Assembly (NCBI RefSeq): GCF_024464185.1
Contig: NZ_JANHAU010000002.1
Location: 248,001 to 312,000 of the forward strand
DNA length: 64,000 nt
Source of the DNA: Haloarchaeobius salinus
Lineage (GTDB): Archaea; Halobacteriota; Halobacteria; Halobacteriales; Natrialbaceae
Direction: 5' to 3'
Part shown: in pieces, positions 1 through 8,162 of the stretch
How positions within the stretch are numbered: the stretch's first letter is position 1
Layout of the letters: each line of letters opens with the position of its first letter
Translations under genes and position numbers: made by a program
Notes under the pieces: model-generated
Seen by the model: only the letters and a program-made list of their open reading frames with translations
Told to the model about the DNA's origin: nothing
Database searches by the model: none

Positions 1-765
1 GAACGCGCCGAGGCCCTCGACGCGGCGGTCGCCGACGCGCCACCCATCGAGGACAACGTCGGGAGCGACGACCCGGTGGTCGCCGACGGCGAGGCGACGG
101 TCTGGGTCTGGTTCGGCCGCGAGAGCCGGTTCGGGCTGGACGAGGCCCGGCGCGAGGTCGAGTCGACGATGATCGGCCACCACCGCGTGAAGACGGCGGC
201 CCGGTCGGCCAACACCGCCGTCGACTTCGTGGAGGCCGTCTGCGACGACCCCGGCGAGGGTGAGTTCCCGTTCCGCGCCGTCAGCGAGGGCTTCGGGCCG
301 CGGCTGGGCGACCGTCTCGGCATCCACCACGGCAAGCCCGAGGGTCGGGCGTTCACGCTCGGCCGGGGCGAGGTCACCGAGTTCGACCCGGACGCGGGCA
401 CGCTCACCGTCGAGCGGTCGATGACCGGCGGCGGCACCTACGACGCGCTCGGCACGCCACGCGAGTCCGGCGACACAGCCGTCACGAAGCTGAAGGAGGG
501 TCGCTGGTGGTACCCGACGGTGTACCGCGATTCGGAGGGGGAATCGAAGGGCACCTACGTCAACATCTGCACGCCCGTCGAGCTGTTCCCCGACGTGGCC
601 CGGTACGTCGACCTGCACGTCGACGTGGTGAGACACGGGGACGGCACCGTCGAACGGGTCGACGACGACGAGCTCGACGATGCGGTCGCGGCCGGTCACG
701 TCCCCGAGCCGCTCGCCGAGAGGGCCCGGCAGGTCGCGACCGCCGTCGAGCGGGCGCTCGACTAG
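1..765 (+). CDS. Probable ribonuclease FAU-1 (AU-1), C-terminal part, truncated by the window start
   Basis: This is the 3' part (254 codons) of an FAU-1/AU-1 family RNA-binding ribonuclease. The frame is open from the first base, so the true start lies upstream. FAU-1 proteins bind AU-rich RNA and have RNase E/G-related activity; they are usually around 450-480 residues, so about half is missing. The visible part holds the DUF402-type domain, with the signature GHHRVKTAARSANTAVDF near the middle and NICTPVELFPDVARY near the C-terminus. The stop codon overlaps the stop of the convergent downstream gene: both use the four bases CTAG at 762-765. Confidence 0.85.
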   Translation, partial: ERAEALDAAVADAPPIEDNVGSDDPVVADGEATVWVWFGRESRFGLDEARREVESTMIGHHRVKTAARSANTAVDFVEAVCDDPGEGEFPFRAVSEGFGPRLGDRLGIHHGKPEGRAFTLGRGEVTEFDPDAGTLTVERSMTGGGTYDALGTPRESGDTAVTKLKEGRWWYPTVYRDSEGESKGTYVNICTPVELFPDVARYVDLHVDVVRHGDGTVERVDDDELDDAVAAGHVPEPLAERARQVATAVERALD

Positions 766-1061
766 AACGGCAGCCGACGACGGAGCTCGTCGACGAGGGA
801 GGGGTCGTCTTCCAGGTCCTCGGGATCGGGGACGACCCTCTCGGCAGGCTTGATGACGGTCCGCGAGGCCGACGGCTGTTCGACGACGATGAGGCCGTCG
901 TCCTTCAGCCCGGCCAGGGCGTCCTCGAGGGCGTCGATCTCGACCTCGACGTGCGACCGCAGTTCGAAGACGGTCATCCCGTCGTGCTGGCGGTCGACGA
1001 GGGCGTCGAGCACCGAAACGTCGATCTCGTCCCGGTCCCGGTACTCCCGCTTTGCCTTCAT
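762..1061 (-). CDS. Small haloarchaeal winged-helix-like protein (DUF6432-type)
   Basis: A 99-residue acidic protein that begins MKAKREYRDRDEIDVSVLDA and has the heptad-rich make-up of a small winged-helix or MarR-like DNA-binding fold (LRSHVEVEIDALEDALAGLK, then DDGLIVVEQ). From memory it fits the haloarchaeal DUF6432 family; its function is unknown. The ATG at 1061 is preferred over the GTG one codon upstream. A TATA-like AATCGTATCC lies about 20-30 bp upstream, which suits a leaderless transcript. The gene converges on FAU-1 with a 3-4 bp overlap of stop codons and diverges from the zinc-motif gene at 1188. Confidence 0.75.
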   Translation of the reverse strand: MKAKREYRDRDEIDVSVLDALVDRQHDGMTVFELRSHVEVEIDALEDALAGLKDDGLIVVEQPSASRTVIKPAERVVPDPEDLEDDPSLVDELRRRLPF

Positions 1062-1187
1062 CACCCCACACTTCGCGTGGATACGATTTGATGTTTGTCC
1101 CTGCTTGACGGGTTCGCGTCGGACGCGTGTCAGACGCCGACTGCCGCGGCAGTAGCCTTTTAGGCACGGACAGGGTAGGCGCTCACA

Positions 1188-2357
1188 ATGGGTCTGATGT
1201 GTTCGCTCCGTGGTCACGACTGGAGCGAGAGGGAACTGGAGGACGAGCGCGACGAGCGCGGGAACGAGGTCGTGCTGACGGTCCGGGAGTACGAGGTCTG
1301 CTCTCGCTGCGACGCCCGGAACCTCGTCAGCGAGAACACGGAGGTCACGTCGGTCGCGAGCACCGAGGACGAGGCGGACGAGGCGGACGAGGCGGACGAG
1401 ACGGCTGCGGACGGGACGACCGCGGACACTGGACAGCACGCCGACACCGAGGGCGGCGACGACACCACGGTCGACGATGCGGCGACAGAGGTGGTGGAGG
1501 GCGGCGTCGGCGAGGACGGTATCGGCGAGGACGGCGTCGGCGAGGACGGCGTCGGCGAGGACGCCGCCGACGCGGTCGTCGAGGGTGACGACGCCGCCAT
1601 CATCGTCGACGCCGAGGACGGCGATGAGGCCGACACGGCTGCGGCCGACGCCACCGAGGAACCGGCGGCGGCGACCGACGAGCCGGCAGTCGACCCCGCG
1701 GAGGAGGATGCGATGGTCATGACGGACGACGACGACGAACCGAGCGGGGCTGGCACGGACGCCGATGCGACCGAGGCCACTCCCGACGCGTCGGCGTCCT
1801 CGGCCGACCCCCACGAGGACCCCACGACGGACGACGGCGTCATCCTCCCCGGCGAGACGGAGTCGTCGACCGACGACGAGCGTGGCCACGGCGAGTGGCC
1901 GGAGCACGAGCAGGCGGCCGCCCCGGAGTCCGGCGAGGCCACGGCGTGGCCCGAGCACGAGACCGACGACGACGGCTACGACGCACAGGTCCCCGACGAC
2001 GAGGCGGCCGACGTGGAGTTCGGCGGCGGCCTCGCACCGGAGGCCGAAGACGACGCCGGGGACGCCGAACCCGAGGAGGGCCACGACGCCGAGTTCGTCG
2101 ACAACGCGGTCGGACGTGCGCCAGAGCGCGAGCGGGCGGAGCCCGAGCCGGGACGGTCGACCGACGGCGAGAGCGTCACCGGCATCGCCAGCGCGAGCGA
2201 GGTCACCGCGCCCTCGGAGGGCACGAGCACGAGCCCCGACGCCCAGCTCGTCTGCCCGGCCTGTGGCAACGCCGAGAGCCGGTCGCGCACCTCGCTGCGA
2301 GCCGGCGACATCTGTCCGGAGTGCAAGCGGGGCTACCTGGCGGAGACGGACGAGTGA
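1188..2357 (+). CDS. Acidic zinc-motif protein (DUF7093-type), function unknown
   Basis: A 389-residue protein in three parts. The N-terminus (about residues 1-55) has the motif CSLRGHDW, then EVCSRCDARN, a pattern seen in haloarchaeal DUF7093 proteins. A roughly 270-residue linker follows that is almost entirely Asp, Glu, Ala, Thr and Gly and is surely disordered. The C-terminus holds a zinc ribbon, CPACGNAESR then ICPECKRGYL, with four cysteines. The linker contains a 15-bp tandem repeat (1503-1562). A TATA-like CTTTTAG lies about 26 bp ahead of the ATG. Nothing shows a catalytic role; an RNA- or protein-binding adaptor is possible but is inference. Confidence 0.75.
   Translation: MGLMCSLRGHDWSERELEDERDERGNEVVLTVREYEVCSRCDARNLVSENTEVTSVASTEDEADEADEADETAADGTTADTGQHADTEGGDDTTVDDAATEVVEGGVGEDGIGEDGVGEDGVGEDAADAVVEGDDAAIIVDAEDGDEADTAAADATEEPAAATDEPAVDPAEEDAMVMTDDDDEPSGAGTDADATEATPDASASSADPHEDPTTDDGVILPGETESSTDDERGHGEWPEHEQAAAPESGEATAWPEHETDDDGYDAQVPDDEAADVEFGGGLAPEAEDDAGDAEPEEGHDAEFVDNAVGRAPERERAEPEPGRSTDGESVTGIASASEVTAPSEGTSTSPDAQLVCPACGNAESRSRTSLRAGDICPECKRGYLAETDE
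1503..1562 (+). repeat. Four tandem 15-bp repeats inside the acidic linker
   Basis: The unit GGCGTCGGCGAGGAC occurs four times head to tail (the second copy has GGTATC in place of GGCGTC). It encodes GVGED, GIGED, GVGED, GVGED in the disordered linker of the zinc-motif protein. Its length is likely variable between strains through slippage. Confidence 0.9.
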
Positions 2358-2394
2358 CGAAACAAGTAAACCGACCCCTGTCATTGACCCACCC

Positions 2395-2784
2395 ATGAAG
2401 GAGTACAAGATGCGACGCGGCGAGTACCTCGAGGAACGAATCCCGGACCTCGAATCGACCGTCGAGGAGTACTTCGGTCCCATCACAGGCACCGAGGAGT
2501 ACAAGGGGAGCGACCTGTTCGTCATCGCGGAGCCCGACAACCCCGTGTTCGAGCGCGTCGTCGCCGGTGCCGTCTCCTACTCCGGCAAGAAGGACAAACT
2601 CGCCGTCGAGTTCCACGAGCGCGACGTCGCCGACCTGGGCCCCGACGAGCTGGAGGCCGCCGGCGACGCCGTCGACAGGAAGAACGACTTCCTGCTCGAG
2701 GCGACCGGTCGCGACGCCAAGTCCCGCCGCAAGTCGATGAAGCGGTCGGTCGAGGACGACCCCGACCACGACGTCGACGCCTGA
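2395..2784 (+). CDS. DUF5611 family protein, function unknown
   Basis: A 129-residue acidic cytoplasmic protein (MKEYKMRRGEYLEERIPDLE at the start). It matches my recollection of the haloarchaeal DUF5611 family, which has no assigned function. It has no signal peptide or membrane segment. The C-terminus turns basic (KSRRKSMKR) before a short acidic tail. The gene starts 37 bp after the zinc-motif gene on the same strand and may be co-transcribed with it. The first ATG is used because the region upstream in this frame does not resemble the family. Confidence 0.75.
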   Translation: MKEYKMRRGEYLEERIPDLESTVEEYFGPITGTEEYKGSDLFVIAEPDNPVFERVVAGAVSYSGKKDKLAVEFHERDVADLGPDELEAAGDAVDRKNDFLLEATGRDAKSRRKSMKRSVEDDPDHDVDA

Positions 2785-2857
2785 ACGCAGTTTCTGCTCG
2801 TCTCCCGACCGGAATGGGAGCCTTTACCCGCGAACGACGCCAACCTCGGCACAGAGA

Positions 2858-3955
2858 ATGACGGTCATCGAGTCGGTCCACGCGGACCACGGAGCCACGT
2901 TCACGGAGCGCGGCGGCCGTCGGGTCGTCGATCACTACGGACGTCCGGAGCGGGTGCACAAGGCCGTCCGGCGCGTCGTCGGCGTCATCGAGCTCGGCTA
3001 CGGCGTCCTCGTCGTCTCCGGCGACGACCGCGTCGAGTTCGTCGACAACGCGGTCTCCAACCGGGTTCCGGCGGACGACGGCCAGGGCTGTTACGCGCTG
3101 CTCCTCGACCCGCAGGGCGGCATCGAGACGGACATGTACGTCTACAACGCGGGCGAGCGACTCCTGCTCTTTACGCCGCCCCAGCGCGCCGAACCGCTCG
3201 CCGAGGACTGGGCCGAGAAGGTGTTCATCCAGGACGTCGATATCCGGGTCGCCACCGACGAGTTCGCCACCTTCGGCGTCCACGGCCCGAAGTCCACCGA
3301 GAAGATAGCGAGCGTACTGAACGGCGCGGGCAGCCCGGAGGGCCACCTCTCGTTCGACCGCGGCTCGATGGGCGACGACGGCGTCACCGTCATCGCCAGC
3401 GACGCGCCCGCCGGCGACGAGGGCTACGAGGTCGTCTGCAGCGCCGACGCCGCCGCCAGCGTGTTCGACACGCTCGTCAACCACGGACTGAACGCCGCGC
3501 CGTTCGGCTACCGGACGTGGGACGCGCTGACGCTCGAAGCCGGGACGCCCACGTTCGACACCGAACTCGAAGGGAGGATCCCGAACGTCGCCGGTATCCG
3601 GAACGCGCTCGACTTCGAGAAGGGCTGCTACGTCGGCCAGGAGGTCGTCTCCCGCGTCGAGAACCGCGGTCGCCCGAGCAAGCGGCTGGTCGGGGTGGAG
3701 CCCGACGCAGTCCCCGAGTCCGGCGCGGCCGTCTTCGCTGGCGACGCCGCCGTCGGCGAGGTAACGCGTGCCGTCGAGAGCCCGATGCTGGAGCGGCCGA
3801 TCGCGCTGGCGTACGTCGAGTGGGACGCCGCCGACGGCGAGACGGACCTGAGCGTCCGGTACGAGGGTGACGAAACCGACGCCGCGGTCGTCGACCTGCC
3901 GTTCGTCGACGGGAGCGACCGCTCCGCCAGACTGCCGGCGTACCCCGAAGCGTAG
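2858..3955 (+). CDS. YgfZ/GcvT-type folate-binding protein
   Basis: A 365-residue member of the YgfZ/aminomethyltransferase fold. The family hallmark KGCYVGQE is at about residues 255-262. It carries the cysteine that marks YgfZ-type proteins, which bind tetrahydrofolate and support iron-sulfur cluster enzymes, as distinct from true GcvT of the glycine cleavage system. No glycine-cleavage genes lie nearby, which favours the YgfZ-like role. A TATA-like CCTTTACC is about 33 bp ahead of the ATG. The gene converges on the phosphatase, with only five bases between them. Whether it acts in Fe-S maintenance in this organism is inferred from the family. Confidence 0.85.
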   Translation: MTVIESVHADHGATFTERGGRRVVDHYGRPERVHKAVRRVVGVIELGYGVLVVSGDDRVEFVDNAVSNRVPADDGQGCYALLLDPQGGIETDMYVYNAGERLLLFTPPQRAEPLAEDWAEKVFIQDVDIRVATDEFATFGVHGPKSTEKIASVLNGAGSPEGHLSFDRGSMGDDGVTVIASDAPAGDEGYEVVCSADAAASVFDTLVNHGLNAAPFGYRTWDALTLEAGTPTFDTELEGRIPNVAGIRNALDFEKGCYVGQEVVSRVENRGRPSKRLVGVEPDAVPESGAAVFAGDAAVGEVTRAVESPMLERPIALAYVEWDAADGETDLSVRYEGDETDAAVVDLPFVDGSDRSARLPAYPEA

Positions 3956-3960
3956 ATTCC

Positions 3961-4884
3961 CTACACCTCCCGCAGTTCCACACCGCCGCCGCCCTGCCTG
4001 ACCAGCGCCCGCAGCGAGTCCGGCGTCTCGACGAGCACGGCCTCGCCGCCCGGTGTCTCGCGGTTGTTCAATACCACGTCCCCACAGACGACGTTCCCGG
4101 TTCTCGTGGGCTCCTCGTGGCGGGTGTGGCCGACGATCTGCGGTGGTGCGGCCGCCGGAAGGTGGTCGAAGCCGAGCCAGAGCGGGCCAGCGCCCGGGCC
4201 CTTCACGTGGCCGTCGCCCCCGTCGAGGATGTGGAGGCCGGCGTCGAACACGGGATACTCGCCGAACCGGTCGACGACGCTCCGGAGGTCGTCCTCGGAC
4301 GTGCCGACGACCGAGCGCAGGTCCGCGGCGGCCGCCGCTGCCTCGTCGTTCACCGCAGCGGGGTCGACGCCGTCGGGCTGGCCGGCGTGGCTGTACGTGT
4401 AGTTGTACCCCTCGTAGGCGACGGCCATGTCGCCGTCGACGATGGCGTCGTACATGGCACGCCGTCGGTCGTCGGGGACGGCGTCGCAGTACCAGCTGCC
4501 GTCCTCGGGGTCGTTCGGGAGCAGGCAGAACCACTCGTGGTTGCCCAGATGCTGGCGCACGTGGCCCTCGGGCGCTTCGTCACGGAGCCGGTCGACCAGG
4601 GCGAGACAGCCCGCGGAGTCCGGCCCGCGGTCGACCGCGTCGCCGTTGAACACGAAGACGTAGTCGTTGCCGGCCCAGTGCAGCCGGCCGTCGTCCCGCT
4701 CCTCGACGATGGGGTCGAAGGCGTCGTGGTCCGAGAGCGTCAGGAGCGCGCTGCGGGCCCGGTCGAGGTAGCCGTGAACGTCGCTCAGGCTGACGATGGT
4801 TGGGGCCCCGTAGAGGGTGGCGACCGAGTCACGTGCATCGGCGGCGACCGATCCGCTCGCGCTGGCGGCGGTGTCATCACTCAT
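3961..4884 (-). CDS. PPP-family metallophosphoesterase (serine/threonine phosphatase-like)
   Basis: A 307-residue metallophosphoesterase with all the PPP signatures: SDVHG (residues 34-38, metal-binding Asp and His), GDAVDRG (81-87), GNHEW (114-118) and VGHTRHEEP near residue 257. These residues build the two-metal centre of PP1/PP2A/ApaH-type enzymes. The substrate may be a phosphoprotein or a dinucleotide polyphosphate and cannot be told from sequence. A short Ala/Ser-rich N-terminal extension precedes the domain. The T-rich TTTTTATCGG (4905-4914 read on the minus strand) can serve as TATA box and also lies just past the end of the upstream reductase gene. Confidence 0.85.
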   Translation of the reverse strand: MSDDTAASASGSVAADARDSVATLYGAPTIVSLSDVHGYLDRARSALLTLSDHDAFDPIVEERDDGRLHWAGNDYVFVFNGDAVDRGPDSAGCLALVDRLRDEAPEGHVRQHLGNHEWFCLLPNDPEDGSWYCDAVPDDRRRAMYDAIVDGDMAVAYEGYNYTYSHAGQPDGVDPAAVNDEAAAAAADLRSVVGTSEDDLRSVVDRFGEYPVFDAGLHILDGGDGHVKGPGAGPLWLGFDHLPAAAPPQIVGHTRHEEPTRTGNVVCGDVVLNNRETPGGEAVLVETPDSLRALVRQGGGGVELREV

Positions 4885-4922
4885 GCGCCGCTCTAGCGCC
4901 CGACCCGATAAAAACGCCCGCC

Positions 4923-6005
4923 TCAGGGGCGGAGCATCTTCTTCAGGTGCTCGACCGAGAGGACGCTGGTCGGGCGGTCCATGTGCACGCCGATCTCGCC
5001 CGACACCGACGCGAGCCCGAGCGTCTGGATCGGCTCCGGCAGCGAGTACGCCTTCCGGATGAGGTGGCCCAGCCGGATCTCCGTCGAGAGGTCGTCGCGC
5101 CACGCCGCCTCGTAGTCCGCCAGCGTGCGCGGGTCGTCCGGGTCCACCGTGCGCACCGCGTGGTCCACCGCGGTCATCCCGTAGAGGATGCCGCCGCCGG
5201 TGAACGGCTTCGTCTGCGCGGCGGCGTCGCCGACCAGGAGGCCACGGCGCGTGGTCACCACGCCCGGCGGCCCGACCGGGATGAGCCCCGAGCAGCGTCT
5301 CTCGATGTCGGCTCCGTAGCCCGCGACCAGCTCGTCGAACAGCTCGTTCACCTGCTGGCCGGGCGGACACGCCAGCCCGTACTCCACGCCCGCGTCGGCC
5401 CGCGGGATGCGCCACGCGAAGAAGCGCGGCGCGGTCAGGTGGACGTCCACGAAGTCCCCCGGGTCCGCGTCCGGGTCGAAGCCGAGCACGCCGTGGAGCA
5501 GCTCGCCCGGCTCGGGCAGGTTCAGTGCCTTGCGCACTCGCGACGTGGGCCCGTCCGCGCCGACGACCATCTTCGCCTCGTGCGTCCCGACGCCGTCCGG
5601 GCCGCGGGCCGTGACCGTGACTGAATCGCGCTCCTCCTCGACCTCGGTGACGGTGTGCTCCTCGCGCAGGTCAGCGCCCGCCTCGCGTGCGAGCGCCGCG
5701 AGATGGCGGTCCAGCCCCACGCGGTCGATGACGTTCGAGACCACGTCGTGCTTGTAGAACACGTGGGAACCCGACCCCGGTCCGCCGACGTGGAAGCGCG
5801 CGCCGAACACCTCGTTCTGGAGGAGCTCCGACCGCGCTTCGGGTCCGGTGAACTCCCAGATGTCGGTGCTCACGTGCCCCGAACACGCCAGCGGCTCGCC
5901 GACGCGGCCCTGCTCCAGCGCGAGCACGTCGTGGCCCGCCTCGCTCGCACGCCGAGCGAATCGGGAGCCGGCGGGTCCGGCACCGACGACGACGAAGTCG
6001 TACAT
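4923..6005 (-). CDS. Geranylgeranyl reductase family FAD-dependent enzyme
   Basis: A 360-residue flavoprotein of the geranylgeranyl reductase family, which saturates isoprenoid chains of archaeal membrane lipids or related prenyl groups. The N-terminal Rossmann motif GAGPAGS is at residues 8-14, and the second FAD motif (GLLVGDAAAQTKPFTGGG) lies about two thirds of the way in; its GD-A and TGGG are typical. A conserved ACSGHVS follows the N-terminal domain. The protein is shorter than the 400-residue digeranylgeranylglycerophospholipid reductases, so another prenyl substrate is possible. A TATA-like GGTATTTACC sits 25-33 bp upstream of the ATG, suggesting leaderless transcription. Confidence 0.85.
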   Translation of the reverse strand: MYDFVVVGAGPAGSRFARRASEAGHDVLALEQGRVGEPLACSGHVSTDIWEFTGPEARSELLQNEVFGARFHVGGPGSGSHVFYKHDVVSNVIDRVGLDRHLAALAREAGADLREEHTVTEVEEERDSVTVTARGPDGVGTHEAKMVVGADGPTSRVRKALNLPEPGELLHGVLGFDPDADPGDFVDVHLTAPRFFAWRIPRADAGVEYGLACPPGQQVNELFDELVAGYGADIERRCSGLIPVGPPGVVTTRRGLLVGDAAAQTKPFTGGGILYGMTAVDHAVRTVDPDDPRTLADYEAAWRDDLSTEIRLGHLIRKAYSLPEPIQTLGLASVSGEIGVHMDRPTSVLSVEHLKKMLRP

Positions 6006-6107
6006 GTCCGTCGGCTAGCGGGTCGCGGGTAAATACCTTCCTCGTCTGTTCTTGGTGGGTGAGTGTGAGTAGTGAGTGGCTTCTCGGTTTGTCGTGAGGG
6101 TTGCTGG

Positions 6108-6125
6108 TTCCGACAGCAGTCGGAA
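6108..6125. other. Hairpin next to an A/T run (possible terminator)
   Basis: Arms TTCCGAC and GTCGGAA, with a four-base loop AGCA, form a perfect 7-bp stem. It is followed on the plus strand by AAAACCCC. No gene on the plus strand ends here, so its role is unclear. Confidence 0.4.
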
Positions 6126-6500
6126 AAACCCCGTCAATCGTGGGACTCACTTGAACCGCGAACAGCCAGAAAGCCCCCGCGTTCTCCACTCCCGCGACTT
6201 GCTGCGCTCCTCGTTCCTGCGGTGCTTGCTGCGTCGGGGTTCGTCGAGAACGCGGCCCCTTTCAGTCCCATCCCGCACAGCACCGCAACCGCCCTCGAAC
6301 CCCCCCAACCTCCTGCGATGCTCGCTGCTCCACGGCTCGCTGGCGCTCGCCGTTCCGCGTGGAGACGCTCCCTGGCGGTCGCGTCTCCCGCCCGCTGCGC
6401 TTCTCGTCCCTCGCGCGGAATGGCTCGACGTGCTCGCTGCGCTCGCACAGTCTCGCCAGCCGCGCGCCACCCGGCTGGTTCTTCGATGAAGCAGGCCCAA

Positions 6501-6521
6501 AGTTTACAATAGTTGTAAACT
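6501..6521. promoter_or_regulatory. Perfect 9+3+9 palindrome, likely operator
   Basis: AGTTTACAA, then TAG, then TTGTAAACT: a perfect inverted repeat in an otherwise GC-rich region, about 80 bp ahead of the Usp start at 6604. Its AT-rich, dyad-symmetric form is that of a binding site for a dimeric winged-helix regulator. Which regulator binds is unknown. Confidence 0.55.
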
Positions 6522-6603
6522 CTCTCGGTCCGCGACACCGACAGCGGACGCCACCCACGCACGAGGGGGCACGTTTTTGGTGCGTGCCGACGCACTCCCG
6601 CAC

Positions 6604-7056
6604 ATGACCGAGGCGCTCGACGTAGACCTCGTACTCGTGCCGGTCGACGGGAGCGACGAGTCCGTCACGGCGGTCGAGTACGCGGTGGCGATTGCGGGCA
6701 GCTACGACGCGAGGGTGCACGCGGTGTACGTCGTCGGGCAGGACGTCACGCGGGCCATCGAGGAGGGTGTGATCGACGACGACGAGGTCGCCACGGAGGC
6801 GCAGTCGTTCGTCGACGACACCGTCGCGGTGGCGGCCGACCAGGACGTCGAGCTGTCGACGTCGACGGCGTACGGCTTCTCCACGCACCGCAAGACCCAG
6901 CACCCCGGCAGCGTCGTGCTCGACACCGCCGAGGAGCTGGGCGCGGACTTCATCGTCGTCCCGCGCGAGTCGATGGCCGACGACGCGGGCGACGTGCTGG
7001 CGAAGGCGGCCGAGTACGTGCTGCTGTACGCGAGCCAGCCGCTGCTGTCGGTGTAA
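6604..7056 (+). CDS. Universal stress protein (UspA family)
   Basis: A 150-residue single-domain Usp protein. It begins with the strand LVLVPVDGSDES, typical of the nucleotide-binding fold, and ends ASQPLLSV. The usual ATP-binding G-x2-G-x9-G-S/T motif is degraded here (FIVVPRESMADDAGDV), so ATP binding is doubtful. The ATG at 6604 places the first strand at residue 6, as in other members; an upstream GTG would add nine residues. The palindrome at 6501-6521 may control the gene. Haloarchaea have many Usp paralogues and the specific stress cannot be read from sequence. Confidence 0.85.
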   Translation: MTEALDVDLVLVPVDGSDESVTAVEYAVAIAGSYDARVHAVYVVGQDVTRAIEEGVIDDDEVATEAQSFVDDTVAVAADQDVELSTSTAYGFSTHRKTQHPGSVVLDTAEELGADFIVVPRESMADDAGDVLAKAAEYVLLYASQPLLSV

Positions 7057-7125
7057 GCCCACCTTTCTCAGCGTCGGCTGCCGCCGCTTCGCTCCGGCAC
7101 CACTCCTCGCAAACCATGGGTGGAA

Positions 7126-7145
7126 AAGGCCGGCTGCCCGGCCTT
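7126..7145 (-). terminator. Perfect hairpin with T run between convergent genes
   Basis: AAGGCCGG, loop CTGC, CCGGCCTT: an 8-bp perfect stem. Read on the minus strand it runs into CCTTTTCC, giving an intrinsic-terminator-like structure about 85 bp beyond the end of the acetyltransferase gene. It may also stop transcription from the Usp gene. Confidence 0.55.
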
Positions 7146-7230
7146 CGGCCTCGCAGTCGGGGAACCGCGCTCGCGTCGTTCGCGCGGACGACCACTCGAT
7201 CGCCGCCGGCGGTGGGAACTGGTGGGGGTG

Positions 7231-7779
7231 TCACCCACTCAGCCGCAGCGACATCTCGAGCTCGAAGCTCTCCGAGCCACACGTCTCGAAGCCGACGTCG
7301 CGGTAGAGCTCGACGGCGGCGCGGTTCCAGCGTTCGACGGTGAGCCAGACGCGCTCGATGCCCTCGCGTTTCCCGTAGCCGAGCAGCGTGGTGAGCAGCT
7401 TGCGGCCGATGCCGGCGCGCTGGTGGGACTGGAGGACGAAGATGGCGAGCTCGTAGGCGCACTCGTCGCCCTCGCCGTTGGCGGTGTCGGGGACGAGCGT
7501 CGCGTGGCCGACGACGGTGTCGCCGTCGCGGGCGACGACGTTGAGCCCCTCGCCGAAGATGGTGTCGAGCCACTCGCGGATGCGGTCCTCGCCGGTCGGG
7601 GGGATGCCCTGGGCGCGGTCGGCGGGGTCGAAGTCGCAGTACATCTCGGTGACGGCGTCGACGTCAGCGTCGGCAGCGGTCACGACCGATATCTCCCGGT
7701 CCTCCCTGTCCGCGAACGTCTGTGGCGGCTCGGGGAACGGACCGGCCGGCTCCTCGGGGTAGACTCGCTGACGGGTCAT
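7231..7779 (-). CDS. GNAT family N-acetyltransferase
   Basis: A 182-residue GCN5-related acetyltransferase. The acetyl-CoA site is visible as HQRAGIGRKLL (the Q/R-x-x-G-x-G/A pattern), followed by the C-terminal strand ERWNRAAVELYRDVGFE. The first 40 residues form an extended N-terminal arm rich in Pro and Glu. The substrate is unknown. The start codon overlaps the stop of the upstream Usp gene by 4 bp, so the two form an operon with Usp first. A convergent terminator hairpin follows at 7126-7145. Confidence 0.85.
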   Translation of the reverse strand: MTRQRVYPEEPAGPFPEPPQTFADREDREISVVTAADADVDAVTEMYCDFDPADRAQGIPPTGEDRIREWLDTIFGEGLNVVARDGDTVVGHATLVPDTANGEGDECAYELAIFVLQSHQRAGIGRKLLTTLLGYGKREGIERVWLTVERWNRAAVELYRDVGFETCGSESFELEMSLRLSG

Positions 7780-8144
7780 CGGACGAGCCTCACGGTGACG
7801 TTCGCGTTCAGCAGGACGAACTCGGTGATGGGCCCGAGCCGTATCTTCCCCATCGGGCTCTCCGTGCCGCCGCCGATGGCGAGCTGGTCGAACGACTCGC
7901 GCTCCGCGATGTCGACGAGCGTGCTCCCGGGGTCGCCGGAGACGACGCGGACCTCGACGTCGAGGCCGGCGTCGCCGACGAGCTCGCGGGCGGCGGCCGC
8001 CATCTCGTCCTGCGAGCGCTTGGCTTCGTCCTTCGGGACGACCACGACGGTCAGGTCGTCGCCGGCCTCCAGGGTGCGGTCGATGGTCTTGCGCAACGTC
8101 CTCATCGACTCGTCGCTCCCGTCGATTCCCAGCAGCACCTTCAT
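7776..8144 (-). CDS. Universal stress protein (UspA family), second copy
   Basis: A 122-residue Usp-fold protein starting MKVLLGIDGSDESMRTLRK. It keeps the ATP-type nucleotide motif better than the copy at 6604: IGGGTESPMGKIRLGPITEFV shows the G-x2-G-x9-G-(S/T) spacing approximately. I start it at the ATG at 8144; a GTG two codons upstream is possible. It is the first gene of a two-gene operon with the GNAT gene (ATGA overlap). Two adjacent palindromes (8163-8208) lie in the divergent promoter region it shares with the beta-propeller gene. Confidence 0.85.
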   Translation of the reverse strand: MKVLLGIDGSDESMRTLRKTIDRTLEAGDDLTVVVVPKDEAKRSQDEMAAAARELVGDAGLDVEVRVVSGDPGSTLVDIAERESFDQLAIGGGTESPMGKIRLGPITEFVLLNANVTVRLVR

Positions 8145-8162
8145 ACCCACCCACTCCGCCCG

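Larger units (their letters stand above)
6006..6603. other. 598-bp gene-free stretch between geranylgeranyl reductase and Usp gene
   Basis: No reading frame here looks like a protein; the candidate frames are Arg/Ala/Ser-rich shadows. The left end carries the reductase promoter. A hairpin lies at 6108-6125 and a perfect palindrome at 6501-6521. Between about 6180 and 6490 the DNA is full of degenerate copies of the haloarchaeal intergenic motif GCTCGCTGCGCTCGC (for example near 6430), the same type as at 17095-17220 and 29782. Confidence 0.6.

Noticed and set aside
762-2540. A 592-codon minus-strand frame across three genes
   Set aside because: Only its last 99 codons (762-1061) resemble protein; the rest is an Arg/Val/Gly-rich mirror of the acidic linker gene.
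6134-6595. Minus-strand frame of 153 codons in the gene-free stretch
   Set aside because: Arg/Ala-rich composition without hydrophobic core or known motif; it mirrors low-complexity intergenic repeats.
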